Source: Brevibacterium sp. UCMA 11754
GTDB taxonomy: Bacteria > Actinomycetota > Actinomycetes > Actinomycetales > Brevibacteriaceae
Direction: 5' to 3'
Length of the DNA: 64,000 nucleotides
Assembly: GCF_021532275.1 (NCBI RefSeq)
Contig: NZ_JACBOT010000029.1
Coordinates: 1 to 64,000 of the forward strand
Under the pieces are notes generated by a model. That model made no database searches. It had not been told where the DNA came from and saw only the letters and a list, made by a program, of their open reading frames with translations. This document shows, piece after piece, positions 53,784 to 62,357 of this stretch. Every line of letters starts with the position of its first letter. Position 1 is the stretch's first letter. The position numbers and the translations under genes are program-made.

Positions 53784-55298
53784 GTGGACATGACCGCGGT
53801 GCTGTCAGTCTTGTCAGCCGAGGACTACACGATCGCCCGCGAAGTGCTGCAGCGCGGCGTCGCGACTCTGTTCTTCATCGCCTTCCTCAGCGCCTGGAAT
53901 CAGTTCCCCGCTCTGCTCGGTGAGCGCGGGCTGACCCCAGCACCACGGTTCATCGCACTCACCACCTCCGCTCAGGCACCGAGTCTGTTCCGGTGGAAGC
54001 ACTTCACCTACACGGACCGCCGGCTGCGCCTCGTGTGCGGCACCGGCATGATCGCGGCGGTGACCGTCATCGTCGGCCTCCCCCAGGCCGGGCCCGCGTG
54101 GGCGACGATCCCGGTGTTCGGGCTGATGTGGTGGCTCTACTTCTCCATCTCGAGCATCGGGCAGCGCTTCTACGGCTTCGGCTGGGAATCGCTCCTGCTC
54201 GAGGCCGGATTCCTGGTCGGCTTCCTCGGCTCCCACGAGGTGGCCCCCTCGCTGCTGATGATCGTCTTCCTCCGCTGGTTCGTCGTCCGCGTCGAGTTCG
54301 GGGCGGGCATGATCAAGATGCGCGGGGACAGTTCCTGGCGTGACCTGTCCGCCATGGACTATCACCATCAGACCCAGCCGATGCCGGGCCCCTTCAGTCG
54401 CCGAGCCCACCTGATGCCCGGATGGTGGCATCGCGGTGAGACTCTTGGCAGCCATGTCATCCAGCTCATCGCACCGTGGCTGCTGTTCCTGCCCCAGCCC
54501 ATTGCCTCCTTCGCCGCCGTCGCCATCATCATCTCGCAGCTCGCGCTCGTCATCACCGGCAACTATGCCTGGCTGAATTGGGCAACGATCCTCCTCGCCT
54601 TCGCCGGAATCAGCGACTCGTTCCTGGGCTGGATCATCGGCGGTCCGTGGCCCGGATGGGGCACGGCCGATTCTTCCGGCGCCGAGGTGGCTGATGCTTC
54701 CAGCGCTTTCCCACTGTGGTGGGCGACCCTCATCGCGGCCTTCGTCATCTGGCAGTGCGTGCTCAGCATCCCTGCTCTGCGCAACCTGTTCTCGCCGCAT
54801 CAGAAGATGAATGCCAGCTTCAATCGGTGGGGGTTGGGCAACGCCTATGGCGCCTTCGGGTCGATGACCGAGTCCCGTGACGAGATCATCATCGAAGGCA
54901 CCCTGGATCCCGATGCGACGATGGACTCGGGAGACTGGCGGCCCTATATGTTCAAGGGCAAACCCGGCGACGTGCATCGTCGCTCCCCGATCGTTGCGCC
55001 CTATCACCTGCGCCTGGACTGGCTGATGTGGTTCGCAGCCCTCGGTGACTACCGCCAGTCCTGGTTCTATGCACTGCTCGAGCGCATCGGTGACGGGGAC
55101 GCTCAGATCCGAACGCAGCTGGGTCCTGACCCCTTCGACGGGCAGGCACCGGCCCTCATCCGGGTCCGGATCTTCACCTACCGCTACGCCACCGGTGAGG
55201 AACGACGGCAGGCACGGGAGGAAGGACAACCTCGGCCGTGGTGGGTGCGTTCGGATCCTCGCACCATGGTCGAGCCCACGGACCTGCGCGAGGGCTGA
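53784..55298 (+). CDS. Lipase maturation factor (LMF1)-family membrane protein
   Basis: A 504-residue membrane protein. DYTIAREVLQRGVATLFFIAFLSAWNQF near the start, then RFYGFGWESLLLEAGFLVGFLG, LRWFVVRVEFGAGMIKMRGDSSWRDLSAMDYHHQTQPMPGP and the C-terminal LRLDWLMWFAALGDYRQSWFYALLERI match LMF1 proteins. Animal LMF1 helps fold lipases in the ER; the bacterial role is unknown. Start taken as GTG 53784, eight bases after GGAGG; ATG 53763 is upstream of that site. Confidence 0.88.
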   Translation: MDMTAVLSVLSAEDYTIAREVLQRGVATLFFIAFLSAWNQFPALLGERGLTPAPRFIALTTSAQAPSLFRWKHFTYTDRRLRLVCGTGMIAAVTVIVGLPQAGPAWATIPVFGLMWWLYFSISSIGQRFYGFGWESLLLEAGFLVGFLGSHEVAPSLLMIVFLRWFVVRVEFGAGMIKMRGDSSWRDLSAMDYHHQTQPMPGPFSRRAHLMPGWWHRGETLGSHVIQLIAPWLLFLPQPIASFAAVAIIISQLALVITGNYAWLNWATILLAFAGISDSFLGWIIGGPWPGWGTADSSGAEVADASSAFPLWWATLIAAFVIWQCVLSIPALRNLFSPHQKMNASFNRWGLGNAYGAFGSMTESRDEIIIEGTLDPDATMDSGDWRPYMFKGKPGDVHRRSPIVAPYHLRLDWLMWFAALGDYRQSWFYALLERIGDGDAQIRTQLGPDPFDGQAPALIRVRIFTYRYATGEERRQAREEGQPRPWWVRSDPRTMVEPTDLREG

Positions 55299-55373
55299 GG
55301 ACGCTGCAGCACCATCGGACTGGGTTGCACATTTGCGCAGATGAGAAAGTTGCCACGGAGACCGGACGGACCT

Positions 55374-55395
55374 AAAGTTAACGTACATTAACTTT
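55374..55395. promoter_or_regulatory. MntR box before the Mn ABC operon
   Basis: AAAGTTAA-N6-TTAACTTT with a central GTAC, palindromic over 22 bases except one pair. Nearly the same 22-mer precedes mntH. The -10-like TACATT lies inside it, so binding would block transcription. 48 bases separate it from the TTG start of mntA. Confidence 0.85.
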
Positions 55396-55443
55396 CCGAT
55401 CCTGACTCAGGCTCGGGCACCAGTTTCCGAAGCAGGAGCCACC

Positions 55444-56448
55444 TTGCCCCACCCCAGCCATCCACATCTCAGCTGCCGCCACCGCAGTCGCCGCCATCTC
55501 TCCCGCACACTCACAGCCGCCATCGCGTCCGCCCTCACAGTCGCCATCGCGTCCGCCCTCACAGTCGGCCTCACCGCCTGCACAGCCGGCGATCCCTCGG
55601 CCGGGTCGGCGGACGGCGAGGGAGACAAGCCGGTCGTCCTCACCACCTTCACCGTGCTCGCCGACATCGCAGAGAACGTCGCCGGCGACCATCTCGACGT
55701 CGCGTCCATCACCAAGGCCGGCGCCGAGATCCATGGCTATGAACCGACCCCCGGAGACATTCGCAGAGCATCGCAGGCCGACCTCGTCCTCGACAACGGG
55801 CTCAACCTCGAACAGTGGTTCGAACAGTTCGTCGGCGACCTCGACGTTCCCCATGCTGTCGTCAGCGAAGGCATCGAGGAGCTCTCGATCACCGAGGATG
55901 CTTACGCCGGCAAACCCAATCCCCACGCCTGGATGAGTCCGCTCAACGTCCAGATCTACGCGGACAACATGGCCGAGGCCTTCAGCGACCTCGACCCCGT
56001 GCACGCCGACGACTTCACAGCCCAGGCGGAGGCCTACAAAGCCGAACTGCAGACGGTCCAGGACGAACTCGTGGAGGACCTGTCGGCTCTGCCGAAGCGA
56101 CAGCGAGCACTCGTCACCTGCGAAGGCGCGTTCTCCTACCTCGCCAGAGACGCCGGCCTGAGTGAGAAGTACATCTGGCCGGTCAACGCCGAGGCACAGG
56201 CGACGCCCGGCCAGATCACCTCGGCGATCGAGTTCGTCGAGGACAAGGAGGTGCCCGCGGTGTTCTGCGAATCCACGGTCTCCGCGGCACCCATGAAGCA
56301 GGTCGTCGAGGCCACCGAGGCCGACTTCGGCGGCACCCTCTACGTCGATTCGCTCTCCGAAGCCGACGGCCCGGTTCCCAGTTACCTCGATCTCATCCGG
56401 CACGATTCCGCGGTGATCTCCGACGCCCTGACCGGGAAGAGCTCATGA
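55444..56448 (+). CDS. mntA: Metal ABC transporter substrate-binding lipoprotein (Mn/Zn type)
   Basis: A 334-residue cluster A-I binding protein. The signal peptide ends in lipobox LTAC at about residues 43-46. Metal-binding features run through the mature part: GAEIHGYEPTPGDIRRASQADLVLDNGLNLEQW (first His), KPNPHAWMSPLNVQIYADNMAEAF (second His), CEGAFSYLARDAGL and YVDSLSEADGPVPSYLDLI. TTG start at 55444 follows AGGAG. A 24-base perfect tandem repeat (55519-55566) duplicates IASALTVA in the signal peptide. Manganese is preferred because MntR is nearby, though zinc or iron is possible. Confidence 0.88.
   Translation: MPHPSHPHLSCRHRSRRHLSRTLTAAIASALTVAIASALTVGLTACTAGDPSAGSADGEGDKPVVLTTFTVLADIAENVAGDHLDVASITKAGAEIHGYEPTPGDIRRASQADLVLDNGLNLEQWFEQFVGDLDVPHAVVSEGIEELSITEDAYAGKPNPHAWMSPLNVQIYADNMAEAFSDLDPVHADDFTAQAEAYKAELQTVQDELVEDLSALPKRQRALVTCEGAFSYLARDAGLSEKYIWPVNAEAQATPGQITSAIEFVEDKEVPAVFCESTVSAAPMKQVVEATEADFGGTLYVDSLSEADGPVPSYLDLIRHDSAVISDALTGKSS
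55519..55566 (+). repeat. 24-bp tandem duplication in the mntA signal peptide
   Basis: Two perfect copies of a unit beginning GCCATCGCGTCCGCCCTCAC lie at 55519-55542 and 55543-55566. They lengthen the hydrophobic core of the signal sequence by eight residues and could expand or contract by slippage. Confidence 0.85.
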
Positions 56449-57188
56449 GCGCCCCCGCCATCGCCGTCGCCGAGGTGACCGTCCACTATGGACAGGTCCT
56501 GGCCCTCGATCGAGCCGCCCTCACCCTCGAGACCGGGCGGATCTGCGGGCTCATCGGCATGAACGGGTCAGGCAAGTCGACCCTGTTCAAGACGATCATG
56601 GGACTGCTGGAACCCGACCAGGGACGCGTGCTGATCAATGGCGCATCCACGACGAGCGCACGCCGGTCGGGCATTCTCGGCTACGTGCCGCAGAGCGAGG
56701 ATGTCGACTGGGACTTCCCGCTGTCGGTGCGGGAAGTCGTCACCATGGGTCGGTACGGGCATATGGGACCGCTGCGGATACGACGGAAGACCGACCGTGA
56801 GGCCGTCGACCGCGCCCTCGAACGCGTTGAACTCACCGAGTACGCCGACCGCCAGATCGGCCAGCTCTCCGGCGGTCAGAAGAAGCGGGCATTCGTCGCA
56901 CGGGGCATTGCGCAGGGGGCCACGATCCTGCTCCTCGACGAGCCGTTCGCCGGTGTCGACAAGCGCACCGAGGCCACGATCACGCGACTGCTGCGAGAGC
57001 TCGCCGAGGACGGCGCCACGGTGCTCGTGTCCACCCATGACCTGCATGCGCTGCCGGACCTCGCCGACGAGGCGATCCTGCTCATGCGCAGGGTGCTGTT
57101 CCACGGCGACCCCCAGGAGGTGCTCCGGCCCGAGAACCTCGCCCTGGCCTTCGGGCTCGATGTGATGAACAGCGGTGATGGGGTATGA
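56445..57188 (+). CDS. mntB: Metal ABC transporter ATPase
   Basis: A 247-residue ABC ATPase: Walker A GMNGSGKSTL at about residues 38-47, Q-loop YVPQSEDVDWDFP, signature QLSGGQKKRAFVARGIAQ, Walker B ILLLDEPFAGVD, H-loop VSTHDLHALPDLADE. The sequence DVDWDFPLSVREVV is typical of Mn/Zn importers. The start overlaps the mntA stop (ATGA). Confidence 0.94.
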   Translation: MSAPAIAVAEVTVHYGQVLALDRAALTLETGRICGLIGMNGSGKSTLFKTIMGLLEPDQGRVLINGASTTSARRSGILGYVPQSEDVDWDFPLSVREVVTMGRYGHMGPLRIRRKTDREAVDRALERVELTEYADRQIGQLSGGQKKRAFVARGIAQGATILLLDEPFAGVDKRTEATITRLLRELAEDGATVLVSTHDLHALPDLADEAILLMRRVLFHGDPQEVLRPENLALAFGLDVMNSGDGV

Positions 57189-58069
57189 GCGCCATTCAGC
57201 TCGTGCTCGAGCCTCTCGGTTACGATTTCATGCTCCGCGCCCTGGCGACGACGCTGATCGCATCGATCGTCTGCGCCGCCCTCTCTTGCTGGCTGGTGCT
57301 CATCGGCTGGTCGCTCATGGGTGACGCTGTCTCCCATGCGGTGCTGCCCGGCGTCGTCCTCGCCTACGTCCTCGGTGCGCCGTTCGCCCTCGGGGCCGTG
57401 GTCTTCGGGTTCCTCGCCGTCGGCCTCATCGGTGCCGTGCGCGACACCAGTCGGATCAAGGAAGACGCAGCGATCGGCATCGTCTTCACGTCCCTGTTCG
57501 CGCTGGGTCTGGTCCTCATCTCCGTCACGCCTTCGCACACAGACCTCAATCACATCATCTTCGGCAACCTCCTCGGCGTCTCTTGGTCCGAGCTGCTCCA
57601 GGTGGCGATCCTCGGCGCCACCACTCTGACGGTGCTCGTGGCCAAGAACAGGGATTTCACGCTCTTCGCCTTCGATCCCACTCACGCTCATGCTCTGGGG
57701 CTCAATCCGAAGCTACTCGGTGCGACTCTGCTCGGCCTGCTCGCGCTCACCTCCGTCGTCGCGCTGCAGGCCGTCGGGGTGGTGCTCGTCGTCGCCATGC
57801 TCATCATCCCCGGCGCCACCGCATACCTTCTCACGGACCGCTTCCAGCGGATGCTGTTCATCGCGCCGGCGATCTCGATCGCCTGTGCGGTGGCCGGGCT
57901 CTATTCGAGCTACTACCTCGACACCGCCTCGGGCGGGATGGTCGTGCTCTCCCAAGGTGCGATCTTCGCGCTGGTCTACCTCTTCAGCCCCCGCCACGGG
58001 CTCATCGGACGCCGATTGTCTGCGCGGAGGAGACGTCGAGACCTCATCGGTGCAGACGCGGGCGCATGA
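57185..58069 (+). CDS. mntC: Metal ABC transporter permease (ABC-3 family)
   Basis: A 294-residue permease with about eight helices. The ABC-3 hallmarks are CWLVLIGWSLMGDAVSHAVLPGVVLAYVLG, EDAAIGIVFTSLFALGLVLIS, and VVALQAVGVVLVVAMLIIPGATAYLLTDRF near residue 200. The start overlaps mntB (ATGA), completing a three-gene importer operon. Confidence 0.93.
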   Translation: MSAIQLVLEPLGYDFMLRALATTLIASIVCAALSCWLVLIGWSLMGDAVSHAVLPGVVLAYVLGAPFALGAVVFGFLAVGLIGAVRDTSRIKEDAAIGIVFTSLFALGLVLISVTPSHTDLNHIIFGNLLGVSWSELLQVAILGATTLTVLVAKNRDFTLFAFDPTHAHALGLNPKLLGATLLGLLALTSVVALQAVGVVLVVAMLIIPGATAYLLTDRFQRMLFIAPAISIACAVAGLYSSYYLDTASGGMVVLSQGAIFALVYLFSPRHGLIGRRLSARRRRRDLIGADAGA

Positions 58070-58112
58070 TGCGAGGGTGTCTTCGGCGCCACAAGGGCCC
58101 CCGATGTTCCGA

Positions 58113-59375
58113 TCAGTCGACACCGAATGCCAGGAGCACGATGAGCACCACATTGAGGGCGATGATGAGCCCCGACGCGAAGACGGCGACGATCGTGATG
58201 ATCCGTGAGTTCGCGTACTGGCCCATCACCGCCCGATTCATCGTGAGCCTGACCAGGGGAATCATCGCAAACGGGATGCCGAGGCTGAGGACGACTTGGC
58301 TGAGGACGAGCGACCAGGTCGGGTCTGCTCCGATTCCCAGGATGACGAGTGCCGGAATCATGGTCACCGCCCTCTGCCACACGATCGGGACGTTGATCCG
58401 CAGCAGTCCCTGCATGATCGAGGCCCCCGCATAGGACCCGACAGCGCTCGAGGCCAGGCCGGAGGCGAGCAGTCCGATGCCGAAGAACAGGCCCACAACC
58501 TCGCCGAGGTTGGCCGACACGACCGCGTGTGCACCCTCGATCGTGTCGGTCCCGTCCTGACCGCGCAGCGAGGCAGCGGCCAGCAGAAGCATGGCGATAT
58601 TGACCGAGCCTGCGATGACGAGGGAGAGCACGACGTCCCACCGGCTGGCTCTGAGCAGCTGGGGAATCGATGCACGCGGTGCCGCGCCGTGCCGGTCGAC
58701 GGACAGCGCCGAATGCAGGTAGATCGCGTGGGGCATCACGGTCGCACCCAACATGCTGGCGGCGAGGACCACCGAGTTCGTACCCTCAAGTCTGGGCACG
58801 ATTCCACCTGCCGCTTGTCCCCAATTCACATCGCCGACGAACAGCCCTGCTAAAAAGCCAATGGCGATGATTGCGAGCAGGGTCATGATCACCGTTTCGA
58901 AGGGGCGCTGACCACGGGTGGACTGGATCGAGAGCAGAAACAGGGACACGACGCCGACGATGATTCCGCCCAGAAGCAGCGGCAGGTCGAAGAGGATCTT
59001 CAGGGCGATGGCACCACCGATCACCTCGGCGATGTCGGTGGCGATGGCCACGATCTCCGCCTGCCCCCAATATGCCAGTCGTGACCGGCGACTGAGCCTG
59101 TTCCCGAGGAGGCTGGGCAGCGACTGCCCGGAGACAAGACCAAGCTTCGACGACAGGTACTGCACGAGAACGGCGATGAGGTTGGCCGCTACGAGGACCC
59201 ACACGAGCAGATATCCGTATTGGGCGCCCGCGCTGAGGTTCGCAGCGACGTTGCCGGGATCGACGTATGCGATCGCTGCGACGAAGGCCGGCCCCAAGAG
59301 GAAGAAGATGGAGACCTTCTTCGGTCGCGCCGCGGTGACTCCGGGGCTGCCGGTTATCGATGGATCGACGTTCAT
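58113..59375 (-). CDS. mntH: Nramp-family manganese transporter
   Basis: A 420-residue proton-coupled divalent metal transporter with 11 helices. The metal-site motif is VDPGNVAANLSAG in helix 1 (DPGN), and MLGATVMPHAIYLHSAL in helix 6 (MPH). Convergent with the ABC operon. The start ATG 59375 lies directly against an MntR-box palindrome, with coding-strand -10 TACCTT six bases upstream, so the transcript is probably leaderless. An earlier in-frame ATG at 59390 lies inside the operator and is less likely. Confidence 0.93.
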   Translation of the reverse strand: MNVDPSITGSPGVTAARPKKVSIFFLLGPAFVAAIAYVDPGNVAANLSAGAQYGYLLVWVLVAANLIAVLVQYLSSKLGLVSGQSLPSLLGNRLSRRSRLAYWGQAEIVAIATDIAEVIGGAIALKILFDLPLLLGGIIVGVVSLFLLSIQSTRGQRPFETVIMTLLAIIAIGFLAGLFVGDVNWGQAAGGIVPRLEGTNSVVLAASMLGATVMPHAIYLHSALSVDRHGAAPRASIPQLLRASRWDVVLSLVIAGSVNIAMLLLAAASLRGQDGTDTIEGAHAVVSANLGEVVGLFFGIGLLASGLASSAVGSYAGASIMQGLLRINVPIVWQRAVTMIPALVILGIGADPTWSLVLSQVVLSLGIPFAMIPLVRLTMNRAVMGQYANSRIITIVAVFASGLIIALNVVLIVLLAFGVD

Positions 59376-59397
59376 AAAGTTAAGGTACATTGACTTT
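59376..59397. promoter_or_regulatory. MntR box overlapping the mntH promoter
   Basis: AAAGTTAA-GGTACA-TTGACTTT, identical to the box at 55374-55395 at 20 of 22 positions. It covers the -10 box and ends one base before the start codon. Confidence 0.85.
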
Positions 59398-59420
59398 CCC
59401 TCCCGGGCAACACCTCCGCA

Positions 59421-59456
59421 TGGGACTGCGCTTCTGCACGGGACTGCGCTTCTGCA
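59421..59456 (+). repeat. 18-bp near-tandem repeat before the TetR gene
   Basis: GGGACTGCGCTTCTGCAC is followed at once by GGGACTGCGCTTCTGCAT, and a third, weaker unit (TCGACTGC) follows. It lies between the mntH operator and the tetR promoter. Function unknown. Confidence 0.7.
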
Positions 59457-59491
59457 TTCGACTGCCCCTGGTAACTGAACACAGAAAGGCC

Positions 59492-59497
59492 TACGAT
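59492..59497 (+). promoter_or_regulatory. Leaderless -10 box of the TetR gene
   Basis: TACGAT lies six bases before the ATG at 59504. Confidence 0.5.
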
Positions 59498-59503
59498 TCG
59501 ACT

Positions 59504-60154
59504 ATGCCAACTGAACATGTTCACTCACGTGCAGGTCGCCGGCTGAGGACCGAGGAGAAGATCATCTCTGCCGCCGCCGATCTGTTCCTCGAATTCGGCT
59601 ACAAGACCACGACGGTCAGGGGCATCGCCAAACGCGCCGAGGTGTCCGTGGGCAGGGTGATGGCCGCCGGCGACAAGGACGTCCTCCTCGTTCGCTGCTA
59701 CGACCGATGGATCGGCCAGCTCCAGTCCGGGACCTACACTCTCCCGGCTCGGGCACGTGCCCTCACGGAGGCGACGCAATCGGCGCGAACCGGCGCCAGG
59801 CCAGCGGCCACCTCGGCGGTGCAGAACCATCTGGTGGGGATCTTCCTGCCGTTCCTCGAATTCTTCGCCGCACACGAGGACCTGTCCCGGGACTACGCGG
59901 CCGCGCTGATGCGCGTGGTCGGCAAGCCTCAGGTGTTCGAGACCCTGGCTGCGGACCTGCAGGACAAACTGTCTTCAAGCCTGGTCTCAATCGGGATCAG
60001 CGAGGCATATGCCCAGGCCAGTGCCGTCGCCCTCTACGACTCCTACCTCGGCATCCTGTTCCGGTGGGCGGCCAGCGACATGAGTCTCAACGAAGCGACC
60101 GAGGCCCTCTCGGACAGCATCGCTTTCCACACCCAGCTGAGGCGGCCCATATGA
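59504..60154 (+). CDS. TetR-family transcriptional regulator
   Basis: A 216-residue protein. The HTH reads LRTEEKIISAAADLFLEFGYKTTTVRGIAKRAEVSVGRVMAAGDKD at about residues 12-57, where TetR regulators more often have GT-Y/F-Y-HF in place of GRVMAAG. The ligand domain is all-helical. It is followed after 28 bases by a DoxX-like gene on the same strand, so it probably controls that pair. It is divergent from mntH but there is no sign it acts there. Confidence 0.87.
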   Translation: MPTEHVHSRAGRRLRTEEKIISAAADLFLEFGYKTTTVRGIAKRAEVSVGRVMAAGDKDVLLVRCYDRWIGQLQSGTYTLPARARALTEATQSARTGARPAATSAVQNHLVGIFLPFLEFFAAHEDLSRDYAAALMRVVGKPQVFETLAADLQDKLSSSLVSIGISEAYAQASAVALYDSYLGILFRWAASDMSLNEATEALSDSIAFHTQLRRPI

Positions 60155-60182
60155 CGCCGCCTCCCAAAACACGGAGGTCAAT

Positions 60183-60542
60183 ATGACCTTGCTCCCCGAC
60201 CCCTGGTGGCCGGTGGCGGTGATGGCCCTCATCGTCCTCGTCGACGGCTTCCTGACAATCTGGCCGCCGAAGGTCATCGCCGCCTGCCTTGACGGAGTCG
60301 GACTCCCGCGCGACTGGTGGTGGGTGCTTGCGGTGGTGAAGTTCCTCGCGGCAGCCGGGCTGGTCGCCGGCTTCTGGATTCCGGGCGTCGGCCTGGCTGC
60401 GGTCGCCGGCCTCATCGCCTACTTCCTCACCGCTGCCGCCGCCCATCTGCGTGCCGGCTACGTCTGCCGCGACTTCTGGGTCAACTGCCTGGGGCTGCTC
60501 GTACTCAACGTCCTCATCCTCGTCTTCTGCTTCCTCATCTGA
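60183..60542 (+). CDS. DoxX-like small membrane protein
   Basis: A 119-residue protein with four hydrophobic helices (WPVAVMALIVLVDGFLTIW, WWWVLAVVKFLAAAGLVAGFW, GLAAVAGLIAYFLTAAAAHL, FWVNCLGLLVLNVLILVFCFL), which is the DoxX/DoxD-like layout. Family role is unclear, with links to redox stress. GGAGG lies seven bases before ATG 60183, and the gene is cotranscribed with tetR. Confidence 0.82.
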   Translation: MTLLPDPWWPVAVMALIVLVDGFLTIWPPKVIAACLDGVGLPRDWWWVLAVVKFLAAAGLVAGFWIPGVGLAAVAGLIAYFLTAAAAHLRAGYVCRDFWVNCLGLLVLNVLILVFCFLI

Positions 60543-60634
60543 GCCGCCGCTAGGACACCGCAGAATCGCCTCGGCGCCCGCGGCTGAGAACTTGTCTTCA
60601 CCTGTGGAAGCGTGTGGCCCCTTGCGGTAGATTT

Positions 60635-60688
60635 CATTGTGGAGTTGCGTTCGATAACCGGCGATTTCTCGCACGCAACTCCACAATG
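60635..60688. repeat. 16-bp perfect inverted repeat
   Basis: CATTGTGGAGTTGCGT (60635-60650) pairs perfectly with 60673-60688 around a 22-base loop. It stands in the gap between the DoxX-like gene and the methyltransferase, 93 bases after the stop. It could be a terminator, though it lacks a T-tract, or a mobile-repeat remnant. Short repeats GGCGCTTCGGCC follow at 60694-60722. Confidence 0.75.
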
Positions 60689-60777
60689 ACCGGCGCTTCG
60701 GCCCAACAATTGGCGCTTCGGCCGAACGACAGGCGCCGGAGCCGAGAGGTCGGCAGCGAGACGGAAGGATTGGCAGC

Positions 60778-61560
60778 GTGGCCGAATCTGCAGAGGATCG
60801 ATACGCCCGGTGGTCGTGGATCCACGAGACCGCAGTGATGACCGGGTGGGATTTCGCCGCACTCGGCTCCCGCCTGACAGCCGACGAACCGCCCTGGGAC
60901 TTTGAACTGACCTGTGCCAAGGCGATGGCGAGGTCAGCTGCCTGCCTCGACATGGGAACCGGGGGCGGCGAGCGCCTTCGTGATCTCGTCAGGCGCGTCA
61001 GTGCAGTCGGTGGCTTCCTCGGTCGCGAATCCGTTCTCCATGCCAGCGAGGGGTGGAAGCCGAATCTGGATGTGGCCACCTCGGCGCTGGCGGAATACGG
61101 CATCGAGGTCCGCGAGTACGACAGCGAGACCGGCGAGCCCATGCCGTGGCCCGATGATTGCTTCGATCTCGTGATGAACCGGCATGAGAGCTACGATCCA
61201 GCCGAGCTCGCTCGAGTCGTGAAGCCCGACGGAGGCTTCCTCACTCAGCAGGTCGACGGCACGGAAGCCTCCGAGTTCAGGCTCTGGTTCGGAGGCCGGC
61301 CGGAGACTCCCCAGAACCGGCTCGGACCGCGACTCAATGAGCTCGAGGAACATGGGTTCACCATCACCGATGCCGACGAGTGGACCGGCACGATGGAGTT
61401 CACCGACGTCGAGGCGGTCGTCGAATACCTCGCCTATTCCCCCTGGGATGTCCCGGGGTTCACCGTGGCCGACAACCTCGTCGCCCTCGACCGACTGGCG
61501 GCCCGCCGCTCTCCGATCGAGGTCACGCAGAGGCGCTTCCTCATCGTCGCCGAACGCTGA
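60778..61560 (+). CDS. Class I SAM-dependent methyltransferase
   Basis: A 260-residue protein with a Rossmann-type SAM site: ACLDMGTGGGERLRDLV (motif I), then EVREYDSETGEPMPWPDDCFDLVMNRHESYDPAELARVVKPDGGFLTQQV (motifs III-V). Substrate unknown; the C-terminal half is the usual variable recognition part. GTG start at 60778, weak AGGA upstream. Confidence 0.85.
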   Translation: MAESAEDRYARWSWIHETAVMTGWDFAALGSRLTADEPPWDFELTCAKAMARSAACLDMGTGGGERLRDLVRRVSAVGGFLGRESVLHASEGWKPNLDVATSALAEYGIEVREYDSETGEPMPWPDDCFDLVMNRHESYDPAELARVVKPDGGFLTQQVDGTEASEFRLWFGGRPETPQNRLGPRLNELEEHGFTITDADEWTGTMEFTDVEAVVEYLAYSPWDVPGFTVADNLVALDRLAARRSPIEVTQRRFLIVAER

Positions 61561-61654
61561 CGCATCTGCCTCGGCAGATGGTCAGGTTTTCCCGACCTCG
61601 GTCACAGGTAAGCCGCATGGGCGGGCAGTGGTCGGCGTGGATAGTGTCGAAGAC

Positions 61655-62200
61655 ATGACCTCGCCGGACTTCATGTACCCTCAGCCCACCGATGACGAGT
61701 TGGCTGCTCAGCAGCCCTATACCGCGGCGCTGGGACTGGGAAGTCACGCGCACGACGCCGGTCACTCACCTGCTTCACCAGACTCCTCAGCTTCACTGAG
61801 ATCACCGCGCGCACTGGGCACGGAGCTCGCCCACGACGAGGTCACGCCCACAGGAGCGAATCGCCCACGCCTCGGCAAGATCGCCCTTGTTCTCACCATC
61901 ATCGCCGCTGGCCTGTCCCTGATCGCATCGATCATCCTCGGGGTCACCATCGGCCCGATGGAGAATGACAGCGGCTACTTCTTCGCCGACACTCCCAGCT
62001 GGTATCAGAACCTCGCGATCGCATTCTCCGGACTTCAGGTCCTGTGTGCCGCGCTCGGCGTCACCGGTCTCATCATGGGCATCGTCTCAGCCGTCACTGG
62101 CACCGCCAGGACTCAGGGAATCGTCGCCATTGCCATCGCCGTCCTGGCCCCGTTCATTTCATTCGGGATCTTCATGGTCCTCGCCTTCACCTTCGCCTGA
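61655..62200 (+). CDS. Small membrane protein of unknown function
   Basis: A 181-residue protein. A polar N-terminal 70 residues rich in Pro, Ser and Ala (FMYPQPTDDELAAQQPYTAA) precede three hydrophobic helices (IALVLTIIAAGLSLIASIILGVTI, LAIAFSGLQVLCAALGVTGLIMGIV, GIVAIAIAVLAPFISFGIFMVLAF). The layout resembles DUF4190-type proteins. A GATAGT box lies nine bases before ATG 61655. Confidence 0.7.
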   Translation: MTSPDFMYPQPTDDELAAQQPYTAALGLGSHAHDAGHSPASPDSSASLRSPRALGTELAHDEVTPTGANRPRLGKIALVLTIIAAGLSLIASIILGVTIGPMENDSGYFFADTPSWYQNLAIAFSGLQVLCAALGVTGLIMGIVSAVTGTARTQGIVAIAIAVLAPFISFGIFMVLAFTFA

Positions 62201-62295
62201 GGCTATCGCGCGACGTCGTCGCGCAGCTTGTTCTCCATTCCGTCCGATATTCAGACTGACTCTTGACACGATCCGTGTCTCCAGGGACGATTAAA

Positions 62296-62307
62296 CAAAT
62301 CGATTTG
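62296..62307. promoter_or_regulatory. LacI-type operator candidate before the NCS2 permease
   Basis: CAAATCGATTTG is a perfect 12-base palindrome centred on CG, the form recognised by LacI/PurR-family regulators. It lies 50 bases before the permease start and just after a TTGACA (62263-62268) promoter element. A LacI regulator is encoded right after the permease. Confidence 0.55.
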
Positions 62308-62357
62308 GCCTCCAATGATGCTGGGCTTGATCATGATGCGTTTCCGAGGAGAGTCCC

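Noticed and set aside
53814-55388. 524-codon open frame opposite the LMF1-like gene
   Set aside because: Rich in Glu, Asp, Arg and Gly as expected for the complement of a membrane protein gene in GC-rich DNA; no domain seen.
59390-59503. Longer TetR protein starting at 59390
   Set aside because: The extra residues are encoded by the MntR box and tandem repeats, and a leaderless promoter sits right before ATG 59504.
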